From Treponema sp. (GTDB lineage: Bacteria; Spirochaetota; Spirochaetia; Treponematales; Treponemataceae): 64,000 bases of DNA. Made by a program: the position numbers and the translations under genes. Each line of letters opens with the position of its first letter. The first letter of the stretch is position 1. The notes below the pieces were generated by a model. The model had not been told where the DNA came from. It did not search any database and saw nothing but the letters and a program-made list of their open reading frames with translations. Location of the stretch: positions 1-64,000 of the forward strand of contig JAFOCI010000070.1 in assembly GCA_017381365.1 (NCBI GenBank), given 5' to 3'. Below, piece by piece: positions 1-8,548 of the stretch.

Positions 1-2
1 AA

Positions 3-878
3 CTACATCTGTTCTTGCAAAAGATTTTCTAGTTTTGTTATGTCTACAGAAAATAATTTTGCAGCTTTGTCTACAGGTGTATTTAATTCTTTTACGGCAA
101 TCATTGCAGATTTTAATTGACCTTCTGCAAGACCTTCTGCATGGCCTTCTGCATGGCCTTTAGCAAGACCTTCTGCATGGCCTTCTGCAAGACCTTTAGC
201 AAGTCCTTCATTGTAGCCGGTTTCTTGAGCTTCATCTTGCCATTCTCGAATCTGATCTTTCCATAGCATATATTCGGCCCTCCATGGTTGTATATCTTTT
301 GAGTTATCTACAGCTTCCTGAATTTTTTTTGTAAGCTTGTCAGAAGCCCTTTTGCTGTTTAAGAAAGACAAAAACGCTTTGACTTCTTGGTTTTCAGCTT
401 TATTGAAGCTGCTTGCATTATAAATGATTTTGTGTGTTCTGTCATTTAGAATAATAGAGTTGTCATCTTCTTTTGTTGTAAAACTATATTTTGCCTTTCC
501 TTTTCCAAATGGATCCTGAAGGCATAAAAATATTATGTAGGATTCTTTTAATTCCCTGTATGTTTTGCCTTTGTTCATGCTTTCTATATCAATGACAGAC
601 TGATAGTAGCGCATTCGAAGACCTTCATCTTTACGCAGTTTAGTCTGCATTTCTACATCAATGATTTCATTTGTTCCTTCAATGTAAGCATCAAGCCTTA
701 TTCCGCGACCATTGTAAAGTTCGTCTATTGTGTGTTGCGAAGTTAGAAATTTTATTTTGCTGATTTTTATACCCAGCAGATTTTCAACAACACCTTTTGC
801 GATTTCTGGATTCCGCATGATTTTACTGAATAAAAAATCATCAGTAAAAAACAGATCGTCATAATTTTTGTATTTCAT
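3..878 (-). CDS. Rpn family PD-(D/E)XK nuclease / putative transposase
   Basis: A 291-residue protein resembling the Rpn (recombination-promoting nuclease, formerly transposase_31) family, which acts on DNA independently of RecA. The N-terminus (YDDLFFTDDFLFSKIM) and the motif RLDAYIEG...DVEMQ fit the family; Asp63, Glu76 and Gln78 are the likely PD-(D/E)XK residues. From about residue 222 the protein runs into tetrapeptide repeats of the type GLAE/GHAE/GLAK, followed by a short helical C-terminus; this low-complexity linker is common in Rpn paralogues, which are usually multi-copy. The gene faces away from the flagellar genes and shares no operon with them. A complete start and stop are visible. 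The exact biological role is unknown. Confidence 0.85.
   Translation of the reverse strand: MKYKNYDDLFFTDDFLFSKIMRNPEIAKGVVENLLGIKISKIKFLTSQHTIDELYNGRGIRLDAYIEGTNEIIDVEMQTKLRKDEGLRMRYYQSVIDIESMNKGKTYRELKESYIIFLCLQDPFGKGKAKYSFTTKEDDNSIILNDRTHKIIYNASSFNKAENQEVKAFLSFLNSKRASDKLTKKIQEAVDNSKDIQPWRAEYMLWKDQIREWQDEAQETGYNEGLAKGLAEGHAEGLAKGHAEGHAEGLAEGQLKSAMIAVKELNTPVDKAAKLFSVDITKLENLLQEQM
121..216. repeat. 12-bp tandem repeats inside the Rpn gene
   Basis: Seven 12-bp units (ccttctgcatgg, ccttctgcaaga or cctttagcaaga) run head to tail from 121 to 204, with a degenerate eighth unit to 216. They encode the tetrapeptides GLAE, GHAE and GLAK on the minus strand. Because each unit is a multiple of three, gain or loss of copies would keep the reading frame and only change linker length. 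Confidence 0.9.
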
Positions 879-963
879 AAAAGCCTCTGTATATTTATTA
901 GTGTTTTTAAGCTGATAAATGCAAAGTTTTTGAAAAAAAGCGAAAAATTTTTAATAAGTTGAG

Positions 964-1110
964 TTACGAATTTCAGGTGCGCGGTTTGCGCGGTAAAGAG
1001 ATGCGCCCAGCGTGGAGTGGTGGCCGCAAGGCCAGCGACCGCAGCGCAGCGAGGACGCCGCGCGTTAGCAAGCCACGGAAGGCGCCTTGCAAAACAGTTT
1101 TGCGCCCAAA
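964..1110. repeat. GC-rich intergenic island, probably a degenerate repeat
   Basis: The 317-base gap between the Rpn gene and flgF holds no credible ORF. Its middle is strikingly GC-rich against AT-rich flanks and is full of short inverted repeats: TGGCC-gcaa-GGCCA near 1022-1035 and TTGCAAAAC-a-GTTTTGC near 1087-1103. This compositional break suggests an inserted repetitive element rather than a regulatory leader. The final 85 bases before flgF return to AT-rich sequence, with a GGGGG ribosome-binding site just before the ATG. No copy with the same sequence was found elsewhere in the window. Confidence 0.45.
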
Positions 1111-1195
1111 GAATTCTCTAAACCACAAAAATTAAAATCCGATAATTATAGTGAAGCATTTTAATGTGGTGGGAATTTTATTCCGGGGGTAAAAA

Positions 1196-1996
1196 ATGAT
1201 TAGAGGCTGGTATACTGGTGCAAGTGGAATGAACGCTCAGCAGAATCGCTTGGACGCAATTTCAAACAATCTTGCAAATGTTGATACTGCAGGTTACAAA
1301 AAAGATATTACTGTAAGCAAGTCTTTTCCAGAGCTGCTTTTGCGCAGAATGAATCTTGACGGCGTTTATAAAACTCCTTTTGGTTCGGCAGAAGCTGCTC
1401 CTGTTATTGGCAAACTGGGGCGTGGTGTTGAAACTAACGAAAATTATACAGATTTTTCTCAGGGGTCTTTCAGGCAAACTGATTCTAAAACTGATGTTGC
1501 GTTTGGCGAAAAGGGCTTTTTTGTTGTAGAAACTCCTGTTGGGGAACGATATACACGTGATGGAAACTTTATTCTTGGAAAAGAAGGCATTCTTCTTACT
1601 AAAGACGGATATCCTGTACTTGGTGAAAAAGGTTATATTCATGCGGCTACAGATAAATTTACTGTAAATCCTGATGGTATGATTACTTCTGAAGACGGAG
1701 AAGTGATTGACCGCTTTAAGGTTGTGCGATTTGATAACGAACGTTATCTGAAAAAAATGGGCGCAAATCTTTACAGTACTAATGATATTGCAGGTCCTGC
1801 TCACATTGCGGAAGGAATGGAACGTCCTAGATTTTTACAGGGGTATCTTGAAACTTCAAATGTTAATGTTGTGAACGAAATGGTTCAGATGATTGAAGTT
1901 AACCGCGCTTATGAGGCAAACCAGAAGACTATCACCAGTGAAGATACTATGATGGGAACCTTGTGGAGCAAAACTGCTGTTTTTAATGGTAGATAA
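1196..1996 (+). CDS. flgF: Flagellar basal-body rod protein FlgF
   Basis: 266 residues; a proximal rod protein of the periplasmic flagellum. The N-terminal rod signature (SGMNAQQNRLDAISNNLANV) and the C-terminal NVVNEMVQMIEVNRAYEANQK block, the two ends that form the coiled-coil core in rod/hook proteins, are both present. The middle is variable. It lies 23 bases upstream of flgG, and the two proteins are clearly paralogous; the less canonical middle and first position point to FlgF (FlhO-like) rather than FlgG. The ribosome-binding site GGGGG lies about 6-10 bases before the ATG. The assignment as flgF versus a second flgG rests on order and similarity only. Confidence 0.88.
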   Translation: MIRGWYTGASGMNAQQNRLDAISNNLANVDTAGYKKDITVSKSFPELLLRRMNLDGVYKTPFGSAEAAPVIGKLGRGVETNENYTDFSQGSFRQTDSKTDVAFGEKGFFVVETPVGERYTRDGNFILGKEGILLTKDGYPVLGEKGYIHAATDKFTVNPDGMITSEDGEVIDRFKVVRFDNERYLKKMGANLYSTNDIAGPAHIAEGMERPRFLQGYLETSNVNVVNEMVQMIEVNRAYEANQKTITSEDTMMGTLWSKTAVFNGR

Positions 1997-2019
1997 TGAA
2001 AGGTAAGGAGATTTAGAAA

Positions 2020-2814
2020 ATGGTAAGAAGTTTATGGACAGCCGCTACTGGAATGAATGGTCAGCAGACAAATATTGATGCAATTTCCAACAACCTTTCA
2101 AACGTTAATACTACTGGTTTTAAGCAGCAGCGCGTTGAATTTGAAGATTTGATTTATCAGAATGTTAAGCTTGCGGGAACTCCTGCAACAGAAGATACTG
2201 TAACTCCTGTTGGAATTCAGCAGGGTAGTGGTGTAAAACTTGCTGCTACTCAGAGAATTATGAAGCAGGGAAATCTTCAGAATACTGGTGTTGATACTGA
2301 TGTGGCTATTGTTGGTGAAGGTTTTTTCCGTGTTCAGAAGTATGACGGAAGCTATGCATATACTCGTGATGGGTCATTCAAGGTTGATTCAAACGGTCAG
2401 CTTGTAACTTCAAATGGTAACCGTGTTATGCCGGAAATAATTCTTCCGGAAGGCTATGATGTTTCTACTATGAATATCACTCAGTCTGGTCGTGTAAGCG
2501 TAAAGGTAAACGGTGGAAACGAGCCTGTTGAAGTTGGACAGCTGGAATTGTTCCGCTTTCCTAACAGCGTAGGTCTTCAGGCTGAGGGCGACAATCTTTT
2601 TATTGAAACTGCTGCTTCCGGCGAAGCTTTTGGAGGTCGTCCTGGTTTTGAAGGCTTTGGTGATACTCGCCACAAGTTCCTTGAAATGTCTAACGTTAGC
2701 GTTGTGAACGAAATGGTGCAGATGATTGTTGCTCAGCGCGCATATGAATTCAATTCAAAGGCAATCCAGACTAGCGATACAATGCTTCAGACTGCTGTTA
2801 ATCTTAAGAGATAA
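2020..2814 (+). CDS. flgG: Flagellar distal rod protein FlgG
   Basis: 264 residues, the usual FlgG length (about 260). It has the N-terminal rod motif (ATGMNGQQTNIDAISNNLSN), a TTGFKQQR segment, the conserved EDLIYQN...GIQQGSGV region, and the C-terminal NVSVVNEMVQMIVAQRAYEFN with SDTMLQTAVNLKR at the end. FlgG forms the distal rod that crosses towards the hook. AAGGAG upstream is a strong ribosome-binding site. It is co-transcribed with flgF; a nested hairpin element with a T-tract follows and may end the transcript before the flgJ-like gene. Confidence 0.95.
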   Translation: MVRSLWTAATGMNGQQTNIDAISNNLSNVNTTGFKQQRVEFEDLIYQNVKLAGTPATEDTVTPVGIQQGSGVKLAATQRIMKQGNLQNTGVDTDVAIVGEGFFRVQKYDGSYAYTRDGSFKVDSNGQLVTSNGNRVMPEIILPEGYDVSTMNITQSGRVSVKVNGGNEPVEVGQLELFRFPNSVGLQAEGDNLFIETAASGEAFGGRPGFEGFGDTRHKFLEMSNVSVVNEMVQMIVAQRAYEFNSKAIQTSDTMLQTAVNLKR

Positions 2815-2833
2815 ATAAATAGGATTGAATAGA

Positions 2834-2962
2834 AAAAGAGGCTGTCCCAAAAGTAATGAGTGTAGCGCTCATTGAGCTTGTCGAAATGACTGCTACACTA
2901 AATGTGGTGGTTTCGATAAACTCAACCACCGTAATGCAAACTTATTGGACAGCCCTTTTTTT
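2834..2962. repeat. Nested three-hairpin intergenic element (REP/MITE-like), also terminator-like
   Basis: Outer arms GGCTGTCC (2840-2847) and GGACAGCC (2947-2954) enclose two inner stem-loops: AGTGTAGC/GCTACACT (2859-2866 with 2892-2899, containing TCATT/AATGA) and GGTGGTT/AACCACC (2906-2912 with 2924-2930). The loops carry GAGCTTGTCGAAA and TTTCGATAAACTCAA, near reverse complements of each other. The 3' outer arm is followed by a run of T residues, so it can act as an intrinsic terminator after flgG. No coding capacity. The architecture resembles non-autonomous repeats mobilised by a transposase elsewhere; this is inference. Confidence 0.7.
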
Positions 2963-3018
2963 ATTTAACTAATGCTTATCAAAAAAATACCGATTCTGTA
3001 AATAAGAGGTAATGCAAT

Positions 3019-3528
3019 ATGGATGTTGGTCTTGTAAATGGATTTAGCGGAATTACTAATGGGGCTGGAGCTTTAACAGGTGCCAGAATCAATTCAGATG
3101 ATTCTAAATTTTCAGATTTGATTAATAAAATTCAGGTCAGGGAAAAATCCACTCTTTCTTCCAGTCAGGTTGTTCAGGATGGAAAGCTGAACGGTGACTA
3201 TTCAACAGGTTTTGCAGGAAGTTTTTCCAGGGCTGCTGATAAGAATGCTAAGCCTTCTGGTGCGGCTGCAAATCAGGCAAACGAGCACGTAAAATCAAAA
3301 AATATAGATAAATCTTCTAAGCTTTATGAAAAATCCATGGAGCTGGAAAGCTATTTTGTAAAACAGATGCTTAGCGAAATGCGCAAAACTGTAAATAAAT
3401 CTGCACTTGGCGGTTCAGATTTTGCCGGTGAAATGTACAACGACATGCTTTTTGATGAATATGCAGCAAGCATGACTAAAAATGCTGGCTTTGGCCTTGC
3501 AGATCAGATTTATTTAAGTCTTGTTTAA
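3019..3528 (+). CDS. FlgJ-like flagellar rod-binding protein
   Basis: 169 residues. The C-terminal half (LESYFVKQMLSEMRKTVNKS, then EMYNDMLFDEYAASM and GFGLADQIY) matches the rod-binding domain of FlgJ, which caps the growing rod. There is no C-terminal muramidase domain, as usual for spirochaete and alpha-proteobacterial versions, so peptidoglycan cleavage must be done by another enzyme. The first 90 residues are low-complexity and probably disordered. It follows flgF-flgG on the same strand, supporting the role. GAGGT precedes the ATG. Confidence 0.85.
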   Translation: MDVGLVNGFSGITNGAGALTGARINSDDSKFSDLINKIQVREKSTLSSSQVVQDGKLNGDYSTGFAGSFSRAADKNAKPSGAAANQANEHVKSKNIDKSSKLYEKSMELESYFVKQMLSEMRKTVNKSALGGSDFAGEMYNDMLFDEYAASMTKNAGFGLADQIYLSLV

Positions 3529-3571
3529 TCATTCGTTTGCACACATTCTGTGATTACGGTAAAATAAACTT

Positions 3572-5071
3572 ATGTCTGAATTGAAATTACCAGAAAGCAT
3601 TAAGGGCGTTCACATTCACTTTGTTGGTATCAAAGGAACCGGAATGGCCGCCCTTGTTGAAATATTGCACAGGCGTGGCGCTGTTATTACAGGAAGTGAT
3701 GTCAGCGAACGTTTTTACACAGATGAAATCATTGAAAAGCTTGGATTAAAGGCTCTTCCTTTTTCTAAAAAAAATATCACTGATAAAGTTCAATACGTTG
3801 TCTATTCTTCTGCATATAAACTGGACCAGAATCCAGATTTGATTGCAGCTTCAGAAAAAAATCTTCCATGTCTTTTGTATACTCAGGCTCTTGGTTCATA
3901 TTCTGAACGCTCTTACAGCGCAGGAATCTGTGGTGTTCACGGAAAGACTTCTACAACAGGGCTTACAGGAACTATTCTTAAGGAACTTGATTTGCCTGCT
4001 CAGGTTCTTGCTGGCAGCGTTATCAATTCTTTTGGCAACAACTGTACATATACTTCTCCTGATTGTGATACTGCTGAACGTACTTACTTTGTTGCAGAAA
4101 CCTGCGAATATCAGCGGCATTTTATGTCTTTTTGTCCTCAGAAAATCATTCTTACTTCTGTGGAGCCTGACCATCAGGATTATTATCCCACTTATGAAGA
4201 TATCAGAAATGCATTTGTTGATTATATCTGCAAGCTTCCAGAAAATGGCCAGCTTATTTATTGTGCCGATGACAAAGGTGCTGTAGAAACTGCGGAAATT
4301 GCCCGCAACAAACGTCCTGACATTCAGCTTATTCCTTACGGTGAAAACGCTGCCGGTGATTATCATCTTGAATTTGGAAAGGTTGAGGACGAAAAAAATA
4401 AATTTAAAATCAATCTTTTTAAGGATTGTGAACTTTATCTTTCTGTTCCTGGTAAGCATGAAGTTCTTGATGCTGTTGCAGCGACTGCAATGGCCTGTGA
4501 GCTTTTAACGACGGACGGAAAAAATCCATCTGATTATAAGGAAAACATAAAGAAAGGCCTGGCTGCATTTAGTGGTGGAAAACGTCGCAGCGAAATTATC
4601 GGCAAAGCTTTTACTAATGACGGAACTTCTGTTGTTGTAATCGATGATTACGGTCATCATCCTACTGCTGTACAAACTACATTAAACGGTTTTCGCGATT
4701 TTTATAAAGGGCGCAAAATTATTGTTGATTTTATGAGCCACACTTATTCAAGAACTCAGGCTCTCCTTAAGGAATTTGCATCCAGTTTTGGAGCTGCAGA
4801 CATGGTGATTCTTCATAAAATATATTCATCTGCCCGGGAAAATCCTGCTGATTTTGAAATTACAGGAAATACTCTTTTTGAAGAAACAAAAAAACATCAT
4901 TCCTGCGTAAATTATTTTTCAGAAATTCTTGATGCAAAAAATTTTGTACTTTCTGAATTGAACAATTCCCTTGATAAATCAAAATATCCAGATGGCTTAC
5001 TTTTTGTTACGATGGGAGCTGGCAATAACTGGATTTTAGGCCAGGAAATTTTAAAAGAGCTTAAGAGGTAA
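3572..5071 (+). CDS. murC: UDP-N-acetylmuramate--L-alanine ligase
   Basis: 499 residues. Mur ligase with an N-terminal UDP-binding Rossmann domain (HFVGIKGTGMAALVEIL), an ATP P-loop variant GVHGKTSTTG from residue 121, a central domain with ETCEYQRHF and TSVEPDHQDYY, and a C-terminal domain with DDYGHHPTAV, the hallmark of MurC/Mpl. MurC adds L-Ala to UDP-MurNAc in the cytoplasm at the start of peptide-stem synthesis. The recycling enzyme Mpl is the closest alternative, but the single-copy setting and length fit MurC. The yicC gene begins 4 bases downstream, so the two are translationally close. Confidence 0.88.
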   Translation: MSELKLPESIKGVHIHFVGIKGTGMAALVEILHRRGAVITGSDVSERFYTDEIIEKLGLKALPFSKKNITDKVQYVVYSSAYKLDQNPDLIAASEKNLPCLLYTQALGSYSERSYSAGICGVHGKTSTTGLTGTILKELDLPAQVLAGSVINSFGNNCTYTSPDCDTAERTYFVAETCEYQRHFMSFCPQKIILTSVEPDHQDYYPTYEDIRNAFVDYICKLPENGQLIYCADDKGAVETAEIARNKRPDIQLIPYGENAAGDYHLEFGKVEDEKNKFKINLFKDCELYLSVPGKHEVLDAVAATAMACELLTTDGKNPSDYKENIKKGLAAFSGGKRRSEIIGKAFTNDGTSVVVIDDYGHHPTAVQTTLNGFRDFYKGRKIIVDFMSHTYSRTQALLKEFASSFGAADMVILHKIYSSARENPADFEITGNTLFEETKKHHSCVNYFSEILDAKNFVLSELNNSLDKSKYPDGLLFVTMGAGNNWILGQEILKELKR

Positions 5072-5075
5072 TATT

Positions 5076-5945
5076 ATGACTAGTATGACAGGTTACGGTT
5101 ACGAAGAACAGGCAATTCAAAATGCTGTCGTTTCTGTAGAAATAAAATCTGTTAATTCCCGCTTTCTTGATTTAACAGTTAATTTGCCTCCTTTTTTAAA
5201 TCAGCTGGAAAGTTATTTCCGTTCTTTGATTTCAGAAAAGGTTTTGCGCGGCAAGGTTGATGTCTACATTCGCGTAAAAGAGCTTGAATCTGATACAGAA
5301 GTTATTGCTGACTCTGCTGTGGCAAAAGCATATCAGGATGCAATCAAAAAGGTTGCGGATGCCTGCGGTTATTCAGTGGAAAATATTCCGTTAAGTCTGA
5401 TTATAAGTCAGCCTGGTGTTCTTAACGTAAATAAAACTTATGATATTGAAAAGTACAAAGCGCTGATTTCTCCTGTGTTTAAGGTGGCTTATGATAAGTT
5501 TATTGCAGACAGAAACAGAGAAGGTGAAAATTTAAAAGCAGACCTTCTTGAAAAACTTTGTAAACTTGATGAATGTGCTGCTTTTTTTAAGGAATGGCAG
5601 CCAAAAATGGAATGTTATTTTAAGGATATGATAACAAAGAAATTTAATGAACTGCTTGGTGATAATACTGACGAAAACCGTATTATGACAGAAACTGCAG
5701 CAATGCTTGTGAAATATACAATAAATGAAGAAATTGTGCGGCTTCATAGTCATTTGAAGGCAATGCGTGACGAACTTATGGTTAATCCTGCTCCCGGAAA
5801 ACGCCTTGACTTTATCTGCCAGGAAACAAACCGTGAAATTAATACAATCGGCAGCAAAAATCAGTTCAGCGAAGTAGGTGCAATGGTAATTACTGCAAAA
5901 GATGCTCTTGAAAATATCAGGGAACAGAGTAAAAACGTAGAGTAA
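5076..5945 (+). CDS. yicC: YicC/YloC family endoribonuclease
   Basis: 289 residues, the family length. It opens with the diagnostic MTSMTGYG, continues with SVEIKSVNSRFLD, and ends with the DUF1732 segment (PGKRLDFICQETNREINTIGSK). Members are small endoribonucleases linked to RNA turnover and stress in E. coli and Bacillus. It starts 4 bases after murC and is followed after 30 bases by the kinase gene, so the three probably form one transcript. Confidence 0.92.
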   Translation: MTSMTGYGYEEQAIQNAVVSVEIKSVNSRFLDLTVNLPPFLNQLESYFRSLISEKVLRGKVDVYIRVKELESDTEVIADSAVAKAYQDAIKKVADACGYSVENIPLSLIISQPGVLNVNKTYDIEKYKALISPVFKVAYDKFIADRNREGENLKADLLEKLCKLDECAAFFKEWQPKMECYFKDMITKKFNELLGDNTDENRIMTETAAMLVKYTINEEIVRLHSHLKAMRDELMVNPAPGKRLDFICQETNREINTIGSKNQFSEVGAMVITAKDALENIREQSKNVE

Positions 5946-5975
5946 ATCTATAGATTCAATAAGAAAGAGGATGCT

Positions 5976-6521
5976 ATGAAATTAAATAATGAAGTAAGAA
6001 TTGCAATAAGCGGGAAATCTGGCTGCGGAAACACAACAGTCAGCACGCTGCTTTCAGAAAAGCTTGGAATAAAGCTTATAAACTATACATTCCGTCAGCT
6101 AGCGGCAGAAAAGGGGCTGACTCTTGCTCAGGTTATTGAGAACGCAAAAACTGATGACCAGTATGATGTTTATGTTGATACTCATCAGGTTGAGCTTGCA
6201 AAGGCTGAATCATGTGTTCTTGGCAGTCGTCTTGCAATCTGGATGTTAAAAGAAGCTGATTTAAAAGTGTATCTTTTTGCCAGCGATGATACACGTGCAA
6301 ACCGAATTTTAAAACGTGAAGGCGGTGATTTACAGCAGATAAAAGACTTTACTTCAATGCGTGACAGTGAAGATTCAAAGAGATATATGAAGCTTTACCA
6401 GATTGACAACAATAAATACGATTTCTGCGACCTTATCATTGATACTGCAAATTATAATCCAGAACAGATTGTTGATCAGATTATTGCAGAGCTTTTAAAA
6501 CGCGGTTTTATAAGCCTGTAG
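5976..6521 (+). CDS. Cytidylate kinase-like P-loop NMP kinase
   Basis: 181 residues. A P-loop kinase with Walker A ISGKSGCGNTT (residues 11-21). The GN[ST]T variant is typical of the short type-2 (d)CMP kinase family found in archaea and spirochaetes. A YVDTHQVELAKAESCVLGSRLAIW segment with the putative nucleoside-monophosphate site follows, and a DLIIDTANYNPEQIVDQI C-terminus. Likely role: phosphorylation of CMP/dCMP. A shikimate or adenylate kinase is less likely. AAGAGGA precedes the ATG. The next gene is convergent, with a bidirectional terminator between. Confidence 0.8.
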   Translation: MKLNNEVRIAISGKSGCGNTTVSTLLSEKLGIKLINYTFRQLAAEKGLTLAQVIENAKTDDQYDVYVDTHQVELAKAESCVLGSRLAIWMLKEADLKVYLFASDDTRANRILKREGGDLQQIKDFTSMRDSEDSKRYMKLYQIDNNKYDFCDLIIDTANYNPEQIVDQIIAELLKRGFISL

Positions 6522-6555
6522 TATCGTTTATTCATTTATACCGCCTGTACAAAAA

Positions 6556-6622
6556 GATAAAAAAAATCCACAGAAGAACGCATCATAAATTGTTATCATG
6601 TGTCATCTGTGGATTATAATCA
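6556..6622. terminator. Bidirectional intrinsic terminator
   Basis: Perfect 10-bp arms AATCCACAGA (6565-6574) and TCTGTGGATT (6606-6615) with an AT-rich loop, flanked by an A-run on the left and T-rich sequence on the right. It lies between the convergent kinase gene and leuD and could stop both transcripts. Confidence 0.75.
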
Positions 6623-6637
6623 GGTTTTTATAAAAGC

Positions 6638-7171
6638 TTAGTATTTAGAATCAGCAAAACCAATCCAGCCATCTTTTTCTACAAGAGCTCTTTCAAAATC
6701 ATCAAGCTTGAAAGGGTAGCTCTTAGAAAGTGAACCAGCGATGAGTTTTACTTTTGCTGTGCCGTCATCGTTGAATACAATCTTGCATTCTGCGTCTTTG
6801 TCTGCAAATGTCTTGAACATATCTTCAATTGATTTTTTGTCCATTTCAATTGCCATCATTCCGCAGTTGTACATATTCTGGCGGAAAATGCGGGCAAAGT
6901 TTGTGGCAACAACAACATAAATGCCGTTAACTTCCAAAGCCCAGGGAGCATGTTCACGAGATGAACCGCATCCAAAATTTTCGCGAGTAATAATTACTTT
7001 TTTTCCTGCAACATCAGTTTTTGGATTAAAACCATCAAGCTTCAAGTCTTCAAGAAGATATGGTTTAAGAGCCTGTTTTGAAATTTCTGTCAAATATTTT
7101 GCAGGGATAATTTCATCTGTGTTGATGTCAGAACGATCAAGAAATAATACGTTACCGCCAAATTGTTTCAT
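6638..7171 (-). CDS. leuD: 3-isopropylmalate dehydratase small subunit
   Basis: 177 residues. Aconitase swivel domain: DRSDINTDEIIPAKYL near the N-terminus, the substrate-binding loop GCGSSREHAPWAL, and FARIFRQNMYNCGMM. With LeuC it isomerises 2- to 3-isopropylmalate in leucine synthesis. It starts 18 bases after leuC. The same LeuCD-type architecture serves citraconate or homoaconitate in some organisms, and no leuA or leuB is present in this window, so the exact substrate is an inference from the family. Confidence 0.9.
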   Translation of the reverse strand: MKQFGGNVLFLDRSDINTDEIIPAKYLTEISKQALKPYLLEDLKLDGFNPKTDVAGKKVIITRENFGCGSSREHAPWALEVNGIYVVVATNFARIFRQNMYNCGMMAIEMDKKSIEDMFKTFADKDAECKIVFNDDGTAKVKLIAGSLSKSYPFKLDDFERALVEKDGWIGFADSKY

Positions 7172-7189
7172 TTTTAATTCCTCCCAGAA

Positions 7190-8473
7190 TTATTTATAAA
7201 GTGGTGAGTTAGAGATTATTCCTGTGATAGCTGTTGCTGCAGCTGTTGCAGGACTCATCAAGTGAACCATACCACCTTTACCCATTCGACCATTAAAGTT
7301 ACGGTTTGTTGTAGAAGCACAAACTTCTCCGTTTGCAAGTACACCGTTACTCATCCCAAGACAAGCACCACAAGTTGGGTTTGTTACACAGAAACCTGCG
7401 TCTAGGAAGATGCTGATAAGACCTTCTTCAACAGCCATTTTGTAGATTTTTGGTGTAGCTGGACTTACGATACCGCGAACTCCTTCTGCAAGCTTGTGTC
7501 CTTTAAGAACTTCTGCTGCAATACGAAGGTCGCTGATACGTCCGTTTGTACATGAACCAATGTAAACCTGATTTACTTTTGTACCGTTCATTTCTGAAAT
7601 CTTTTTAACCTGATCTGGCTTATAACCAACTGTACATACAGGTTCAAGGTCAGAAAGATCGTATGTGTAAACCTTTTCATATTTTGCATCATCATCAGAA
7701 CGCCACTGTTTATAATCTTCTACAGCAGCTTCTTTTGATGCGTAATCGTCTTTTATGAATTCCCAAAGATAATCTACAGTTTTTTTATCTGGGTAACAGA
7801 TACCTGATGTACCACCAGCTTCAATTGCCATGTTACAGAGTGTCATGCGGCTTTCCATATCAAAATTGTCGATGATTGGACCTGTGAATTCTACTACACA
7901 GTTTGTTGCGCCGTTTACGCCGATTTTACTTATAAGGTAAAGAATAACATCTTTAGCGAATACACCTGGTTTAAGTGTTCCGTTCAAAACAAATTTAATA
8001 GATTTTGGTTCTCGGAATGAACAAACGCCCTTAAGAATACCAACTTCAAGGTCAGTTGTACCAACACCGGCAGCAAATGCACCAAATGCACCGTGTGTAC
8101 AAGTGTGACTGTCACCCATGATTACTGTAAAGCCAGGACGTACATATCCTTTTTCTGGGAAAATTGCATGACAAACACCGTTGCAACCGATATCAAAAAA
8201 ATCTTTGATTCCCTGACGGCTTGCCCAGTCACGAAGAATTTTTCCCTGTTCTGCTGTTTTAGAATCCTTTGCAGGTGTTACGTGGTCAATTACAGCCTTG
8301 ATTTTTGTGTTGTCAAATACACGGTCCATATTGCGTTCAACAAGGTCATTGATAGCGATTGGAGTAGTGATTTCATGACAGAATACGCGGTCAAGCTTTA
8401 ATACATATGTGTTTGGAAATGGTGTGTCAACAAGATGTTTTTCAAAAATCTTCTGAGCAATTGTCTTTCCCAT
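7190..8473 (-). CDS. leuC: 3-isopropylmalate dehydratase large subunit
   Basis: 427 residues. Aconitase-family catalytic subunit with the three [4Fe-4S] ligands visible in YIGSCTNGR and NPTCGACLG, the GDSHTCTHGAFGAFA motif, and STTNRNFNGRMG near the C-terminus. The 420-430 residue length is that of the shorter LeuC group common in anaerobes and archaea. It is first in a two-gene operon with leuD. A good promoter lies in the 75-base gap upstream and GGGAG serves as ribosome-binding site; no T-box or leader-peptide attenuator was seen. Confidence 0.9.
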   Translation of the reverse strand: MGKTIAQKIFEKHLVDTPFPNTYVLKLDRVFCHEITTPIAINDLVERNMDRVFDNTKIKAVIDHVTPAKDSKTAEQGKILRDWASRQGIKDFFDIGCNGVCHAIFPEKGYVRPGFTVIMGDSHTCTHGAFGAFAAGVGTTDLEVGILKGVCSFREPKSIKFVLNGTLKPGVFAKDVILYLISKIGVNGATNCVVEFTGPIIDNFDMESRMTLCNMAIEAGGTSGICYPDKKTVDYLWEFIKDDYASKEAAVEDYKQWRSDDDAKYEKVYTYDLSDLEPVCTVGYKPDQVKKISEMNGTKVNQVYIGSCTNGRISDLRIAAEVLKGHKLAEGVRGIVSPATPKIYKMAVEEGLISIFLDAGFCVTNPTCGACLGMSNGVLANGEVCASTTNRNFNGRMGKGGMVHLMSPATAAATAITGIISNSPLYK

Positions 8474-8509
8474 AATTTATTTATTCTCCCAATATTTTAT
8501 ATTTGTTCT

Positions 8510-8538
8510 ATTATAGTCGATTGACTGTCTGTTTGCAA
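8510..8538 (-). promoter_or_regulatory. Sigma70-type promoter for leuCD
   Basis: Read on the minus strand: -35 TTGCAA (8533-8538), 17-base spacer, -10 TATAAT (8510-8515). Transcription would start near 8503, about 30 bases before the leuC ATG. Confidence 0.7.
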
Positions 8539-8548
8539 GTTGCAGAAA

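Noticed and set aside
121-216. CRISPR array.
   Set aside because: Units are contiguous 12-bp repeats with no spacers and encode a protein linker. No other regularly spaced direct repeats or cas genes were seen in the window.
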